A stretch of 64,000 nt of DNA, taken from NCBI GenBank assembly GCA_010015655.1, contig ML976657.1:608264-672263 (forward strand), read 5' to 3'. The notes under the pieces were generated by a model. That model saw only the letters and a program-made list of their open reading frames with translations. It was not told where the DNA came from and searched no databases. Positions 57,286 through 64,000 of the stretch are shown here, in pieces. Both the position numbers and the translations under genes were made by a program. This DNA is from Bimuria novae-zelandiae CBS 107.79. Lineage: Eukaryota; Ascomycota; Dothideomycetes; Pleosporales; Didymosphaeriaceae. How positions within the stretch are numbered: the stretch's first letter is position 1; each line of letters begins with the position of its first letter.

Positions 57286-57644
57286 AATGGTGTGTGGAGG
57301 ATGGAGGGCGCTAAAGCGATCTTTGGGGCGATTATGTTTCTGAAGTGTATGACGGATTTGCGATCTGAGAGGGTTTGGAGAGTTTTAGATATCACAAAGG
57401 GAGTTGACACAGAAGGGGAGGGTTGTGTAGCCAAGTCGGGTCAGAAACATGACACAGACGCTATTGTACTTGGGCTCAGGAACATGCCTCACGCGTGGTT
57501 ATTGAGCAGTGACTTGGCGGTTGTTCTTGCTTGAGGACTCATCGATGGGTGTGCGGTCATCGGCTTAAGACCACGCTCGGCACTCTGGAAGTACGAAGCA
57601 ATGCAGATCATCCAATGTCTCAATCCCATATGTTCGTTCGTTTT
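57286..57644. other. Intergenic region between the secreted peptide and cyclase genes
   Basis: Normal composition; contains the presumed promoter of the peptide gene and the 3' end of the cyclase gene. No further gene seen. Confidence 0.5.
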
Positions 57645-58814
57645 CTAAAATATGGCTACAGCATTCGGTGGGCTGGCCACGCCTCCTGGGACCTACATCT
57701 CGTCAGCCAAGCATCGCATAGTTAGAGGTTTATAGACTCACCTTCAGTGGCACGCTGGAGACAAAACAGGTATGCCGACCCAGCTGCTCAGCCCTTTCGC
57801 ACAACCGTTCCAGGTCAAACATCTCTCCGATCATGACGCCTGTGAGTGTCAGTTGATGCTGAAAGTAAGAAGGGATGGGGAGAGTTACCCCATCCAGCTA
57901 GGCACCATTGGTGAACCAGGCCGCCCCCTTGCATCTCTTGCTCCCATGACTCGCCTTTCCAGATGCCGCCTGGCTCGTTGTGCGCACCGACGAGAGGCGA
58001 CATCTCAAAGGATGGCGCATCGCTACAAGGTCAGCTCCAAACTGCAACACCATGCGGGAGATTGAAACACATACCCCGCCACAGCCACGAACCCCGACTC
58101 CCATATCCACTGCAACACATCCTTACTACTCTCCACACCTAAATACGTCGGCGGTGTCTTCTCCCCTACCGCCCTCCTCTCCGCGTCTCCCAACGCTTCA
58201 TAATCCCGCGTGAAGCCCGTTCGCAGAAGTAACAAATCACCTTCTCTCGTCTCCACGCCGGTCTCTCTGAGCATATCCTTCAGCCCCTCTGCCGAAATAC
58301 TCTTAGCCTGCAGCGCATTCACGCTCTCTTTCCCCATCCGCTCGAGATACCGCGGATAATCCAGAATAATTGCCCTCGTCGTGATACCCCCGGAGTGCGC
58401 GACACGATCGATTCCAATCACATCCCCCTTCTCGATCTCAGCTTGGCTCCTTCCACCATAGAATTGCTTCGCCTGCTGGTACCCGTAGTGCCGGAAGCCG
58501 TCCCACTGGCTGCTGCTCTGCGTGTTGATGTCGATGAAGTCATCGTTGACAGTCCGCGGAGCCTTGCTGTGAAGGCGCCATTTGAAGCCCGGTCGGTTGA
58601 AGGATGGATAGGTGGGCAGGTTCAAGTACCAGTCGAGGGAGACGCGCTCGCCGAGTTGAATCTCCTGCGCGGCTTGCTTGACGACGGCGGGTGTGAGGAG
58701 GTTTAGCGCACCTAATTCATCGGCAGGTCCGTAGAGCCCCCACGCATTTCCTGCAGGACCGGACTTGTCGAGGGGAAGGGAAGAAAAGGGCGGGCGAGTT
58801 GTGTTAGGAGGCAT
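57645..58814 (-). CDS. Cyclase family protein (kynurenine formamidase-like, PF04199 type)
   Basis: Four exons: 58075-58814, 57889-58022, 57742-57839 and 57645-57692, with introns of 52, 49 and 49 nt, all GT-AG; product 339 aa. Each junction restores family motifs: VAVAG/DAPSFEM, LAGWG/VMIGEMFDLE and SSVPLK/VPGGVASPPNAVAIF. The N-terminal LPLDKSGPAGNAWGLYGPADELGALNLLTP and residues 103-109 QWDGFRH are typical of fungal cyclase-family proteins; in bacterial kynurenine formamidases the equivalent His/Asp motif binds zinc. ILLDYPRY-like and LLLRTGFTRDY segments also fit. Family members hydrolyse N-formylkynurenine or related cyclic or amide substrates; here the substrate is unknown. Start at ATG 58812-58814. 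Intact; probably cytosolic as no signal peptide is seen. Confidence 0.88.
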
Positions 58815-59220
58815 CACGCAGTTTTAATGTTTGTCTTTCTGATATTTGGACAAGATTTGTGTTGCGGCAGGGACGAAAATAGTCTTTTGCTAGTGCGATA
58901 TGCAGATTTTTGGAAATTGTAGTGAAGCGGTATGTCGGAGTAATGATGTACCTAATGGTGGGGTTAGCTGTTCCCTGAAGCGGGGTCGCACTTGCTGCTC
59001 TGTTCAATGGCGTCCCCTTCTAATTTCGTCAGGATGGTCAACGAGAGTACAAACGTGAAGTTGTCAAAGAATAAATGCTGAAATCCATAGGAGATTTGAG
59101 CTGGAATCCGAGGGTTCGCGGATGGCCAATACCATACAGCACCAATAAACGCCGTTAAATGCTGTCCTTAATGAACGCCTTCCAATGCAAGACTACTCTC
59201 TCTCCCCGTCATGTTATTCA
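58815..59220. other. Intergenic: cyclase promoter and IMP3 3' flank
   Basis: 406 bp between two genes on the same strand. No gene or repeat seen. Confidence 0.5.
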
Positions 59221-59901
59221 CTATAACGCCTCCAACTCGAAGTCGTCCAACTTGTCTCGGTATTTCATAATGTTCCTCTTGATCTTCGATGAATCGACCC
59301 ATGTGACGAAGTCTTCCATGTTCCTCGTTACCAGATACGCCGGGTCGGTTATAACGTCTGTGCCCACACGCACATGTCCTTGTTCAATGAACTTAATGGC
59401 CGCCGTAACGTGATCTAGATGGCATAAAGTCAGCGCAAGTTGCCCACTAGGGACTGTACTACGGTGCATTGCGTACCGGCCATGCGCAGCTTCGTCATAA
59501 CGATGGGCAAGCGTCTCCTGCAAAAGGCGCTGACGGTGACCTTGTGCTCCACATCAGACAGCTTGCCCTTCCCTGAGCCACCAGTTGCCAAAATACCCAT
59601 GTCGAAAAGCTTCTCGAGAAGCAGGTCTTCGTGCTTTTGTCGAAAGGGATCGTCCGGTTCTAATGCCGCAATATTGTGCGCTAGCTGTCTCAAAGACCCT
59701 GCGAGCCGGTTGTACTTGGAGTAATCGTCGCGCTTTTGGATTCCATATCTTCGCATGACCGAATGTTCGCGGTGGTCGCCGTCGGACTTGTACGTGTTGA
59801 AGTCGACCTTCCGCAGGAGCTTTTGCTCATCTGGCGGAAGTTAGAAATTTAATTTCTACGGGCACAATAATCAACATACGATGTTTCAGTTTGCGACCCA
59901 T
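59221..59901 (-). CDS. IMP3: U3 small nucleolar ribonucleoprotein protein IMP3
   Basis: Three exons: 59880-59901, 59477-59830 and 59221-59414, introns of 49 and 62 nt; product 189 aa, close to the 183-184 aa of yeast and human IMP3. The start [18 protein letters not shown] is split by the first intron after only 22 nt of coding sequence; the following [24 protein letters not shown] and the [23 protein letters not shown] block are diagnostic. The C-terminal half (about residues 108-175, [36 protein letters not shown]) is the S4 RNA-binding domain. IMP3 acts in the nucleolar SSU processome, pairing U3 snoRNA with pre-18S rRNA. It is divergently arranged with DIM1, another 18S rRNA factor, 441 bp apart. 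Confidence 0.96.
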
Positions 59902-61760
<1,859 letters not shown>

Positions 61761-63537
61761 CTATATGCCCTCCTCGTACTGCCGTACCAATTGTCCCTTC
61801 TCGTGCAAGAAGTCCTTGACCTGCTTGACTGTGTACTCTCTGCGGTGGAACTGTTCAAGTCAGCAAGCATGTTTCTACCAAAACAGTGGAGGTAACTTAC
61901 CATGCCAGCACCCAGCGCGGCATCCGTCGTCGTTTTCGCAAACACTTCGTCAAAATGTCCGGGATTTCCTGCACCGCTACTCGCAATCACCGGGATCTTG
62001 ATGGCAGCCTTGACATCGTTAATGAGCTCCAGGTCGAACCCGCTATTCGTCCCATCCTTGTCTATGCAGTTTAGGAGGATCTCTCCCGCACCCATGGCTT
62101 CCACCGCCGTGACCAGTTGTCGAACGTCGACGTCGCGTCCCTCGCGACCGCCTTTGATAGTGCACTGGTACCAGCAGTACTCCTCGCCATTTGGGCCTTT
62201 GGTCGCCGTCTTGATGGTGTGGTGGGGTGTTGCTTCTGGTGAAGATACATAGACGCGGCGCGGGTCGATGCTGATGACAACAGCTTGGTTGCCGTATGCC
62301 GCAGAGATGGTCTCGATGGCAGTCTTGCCCTCCAGTTTCGAGCCTCTTGCATAATACTCCTCCGCTGCGGCCACCGCGTCAGACCCTATGCTGACCTTGT
62401 CCGCGCCAGACTTGAAGTACATCGTTGCAATGTCCAGAGCAGAGATCTTGGTCCCGTCCGTGTCGACCGTGTCTCTTATGCCGCCACCTATTGTGAGGGG
62501 CACGAAGACCGTCTCGCTGGTACGTCGGAGGATTTCGAGCATGGGTGTGTCGGCGACGGGACAGTTGCGGAATGAAGTGATGTTGAGGAAGGTGACTTCG
62601 TCGGCGCCTTGCTCGTAGTACTTCTTTGCCATGTCGACGGGCTTTCCTAGGTTGCGTACTGCGCCGCCGCTACTTACGCCGTCTTTTTCGCGAACATCGT
62701 ACTGGTCGCCTTTTGTGACGACCAAGTCTCCCTGGTCGTTTGTCCGCACGTCCAGACAGGCGATGACTCTGCGCGTCAAGCCTTCTCTAGTCGCATCCGC
62801 TGAAGGAACTTCAGGTAGCTTTTGTGACCTCTTCCCATCGAGGAATGCTTTGATAGCGCGTAACCCAGCTGCTCCGCTCTTCTCAGGATGGAACTGCGTC
62901 GCGAAAATATTGTCCTTTGCCACTGCGCCCACAAATTCTTCGTCGCCGTACCTCGCGGTAGCCACGGCCCATCCTGCCTTCTCGAGCTCGCCTTCCCTGT
63001 ACGGCGCAGCATACGAATGCACGTAGTAGTACTTCGATGCCGGCCGTAGCCCATACAGTGACTCATCCGTGACCTGGCCGGCCCTCGACGTATTCGCGCT
63101 GTTCCATCCAATGTGCGGCACGCTCTTATCCTTGCTCTCGAACTTCTTCAACCGCACAGGTATTACGTCCAAGCCCTTCGTCTGTGGATCTTCTTCCGAA
63201 CCTTCAAACAAAGCCTGCATTCCCACGCATATTCCCATGAACGGTTTCCCAGCTTTGATGTGTTCGCGGACCGGCTCGACGTAGCCGGCCTTCTTGAGGG
63301 TTGTCATACAGTGGCCGAAATGACCGACGCCAGGGATGATGAGTTTCTAGTGTGCGACTAGATCAGCACATGTCAATTGGTATGTATACAGCGGGTACGG
63401 AAGGGGGTGTTTACCTCTGCGGCAGGCACGTCGGCAGGCGATCTCACCCATTCCACTGTGTAGCCGACTTTCTCGATGGCATTGACCAACGAGCGCACGT
63501 TTCCGGCGACATAGTCGAGGAGATGAACGGTCGGCAT
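61761..63537 (-). CDS. HIS7: Imidazole glycerol phosphate synthase, bifunctional HisH-HisF (histidine biosynthesis)
   Basis: Three exons: 63415-63537, 61901-63346 and 61761-61850; introns of 68 and 50 nt; product 552 aa, the same length as yeast His7 (from memory). N-terminal class I glutamine amidotransferase: [20 protein letters not shown], nucleophile Cys about 81 in [12 protein letters not shown], and the His/Glu pair in [12 protein letters not shown]-terminal HisF beta-barrel cyclase: [11 protein letters not shown] (catalytic Asp), [16 protein letters not shown], and the second catalytic Asp in [30 protein letters not shown] forms the phosphate site. The last exon supplies [15 protein letters not shown], the usual C-terminus. 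It converts PRFAR and glutamine-derived ammonia to IGP and AICAR, linking histidine and purine synthesis. A TGACTCA site upstream suggests general amino-acid control. Confidence 0.97.
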
Positions 63538-63605
63538 GGTGTAGAAGAGCACCGTGGAGTGTGGTGCATGTATTGACTGTGTGCCAGAAATTATTTAGGT
63601 GCTAC

Positions 63606-63612
63606 TGACTCA
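63606..63612. promoter_or_regulatory. TGACTCA: Gcn4/CpcA-type response element of HIS7
   Basis: Perfect palindromic TGACTCA, 69 bp upstream of the HIS7 start codon. The Gcn4/CpcA/Cpc1 bZIP factors bind this sequence to induce amino-acid biosynthesis genes on starvation. Position and target gene make a functional site likely; not tested. Confidence 0.7.
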
Positions 63613-64000
63613 TGACGCGATTGATTGCCCCGCCATCGGAGGGGCAAGGAAGACACGCTAGCAGATTACAACGCGTTCCCGGTCAGCCCACCTGCATATT
63701 CCTGGACGCCTTATATGAACCTAGGAGGATCTTGTTCATCATTGAATTCAATAGGTAGTTCATCCACAATCCATCCCTTCACTTCCCCATGTTGTTTCCG
63801 TATGTACATCTCTCGATGTCCCCGTACGCCGAAGCGACTGCAGACCTCCGCACCAACATACACGCGCTAGCATGCTTAAGAAACCCATTCAATGCGCTGT
63901 TGATATCAAGACACCCAATAAACACCGGCAGAAATGAGACAGAACCAAGGAACAGGGCCCGTCTATACCAGGCCGTCGTAGAGCGACAGCGCCGAAACGA
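63613..64000. other. Upstream flank of HIS7, no gene supported
   Basis: Normal composition; an 81-codon plus-strand open frame (63625-63870) has no recognisable domain. Confidence 0.4.

Noticed and set aside
56828..57343. 171-codon plus-strand frame
   Set aside because: No domain and unconvincing composition. The opposite strand offers a signal-peptide frame with better structure.

Overview
The window is nuclear DNA of a filamentous ascomycete, most likely a dothideomycete of the Pleosporales (inference). Genes have short GT-AG introns (48-112 nt), some with an ACTGAC-like branch site. Repeats carry dense G:C to A:T changes with TAA/TAG replacing CAA, CAG and TGG codons, the signature of repeat-induced point mutation (RIP). 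The left three quarters is a transposon graveyard and the right end is gene-rich.

1-20 kb: two nested LTR retrotransposon insertions. A 7,185-bp Ty3/gypsy chromovirus (842-8026, TSD TTTGG) sits in unidentified decayed DNA. A 5'-truncated Ty1/copia remnant (about 9560-19130) is split by a second gypsy family (10888-17723, 456-bp LTRs, TSD CCTAT). The second gypsy family also carries an antisense reading frame with Zn2Cys6 cluster spacing.

20-36 kb: a small cysteine-rich gene remnant, a Fot1/pogo element (20817-22681), then a deep nest. A ~123-bp MITE (22967-35911) was split by a Tc1/mariner element (23066-35885). That element was in turn invaded by an inverted copy of the 7,185-bp gypsy (23483-30667, TSD CCTAG) and by two Fot1-like elements joined through one TA (31722-33834 and 33837-35598).

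36-48.5 kb: one intact F-box-like/2EXR-like gene (36549-37304), a solo LTR (38728-39130), and three TA-specific elements in tandem, each sharing its flanking TA with the next: H (40071-43928), I (43931-46056) and J (46059-48473). H is an unusual 3.9-kb Tc1-like element that carries a second, convergent gene of unknown function. J has a 284-bp MITE inserted in its right terminal repeat.

48.5-64 kb: mostly single-copy genes. They are a Moco-sulfurase-like class V aminotransferase protein without a MOSC domain, one small Tc1 element (52179-53424), a GH131 glucanase, a decayed 2EXR-like gene, a candidate 42-aa secreted peptide, a cyclase/kynurenine-formamidase-like enzyme (4 exons), IMP3 (3 exons), DIM1 (3 exons) and the bifunctional histidine gene HIS7 (3 exons). 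IMP3 and DIM1 are divergent and both act in 18S rRNA/40S biogenesis. HIS7 has a Gcn4/CpcA-type TGACTCA site just upstream.

No tRNA, rRNA or CRISPR was recognised. All exon limits are hand-derived from reading frames, splice consensus and family conservation.
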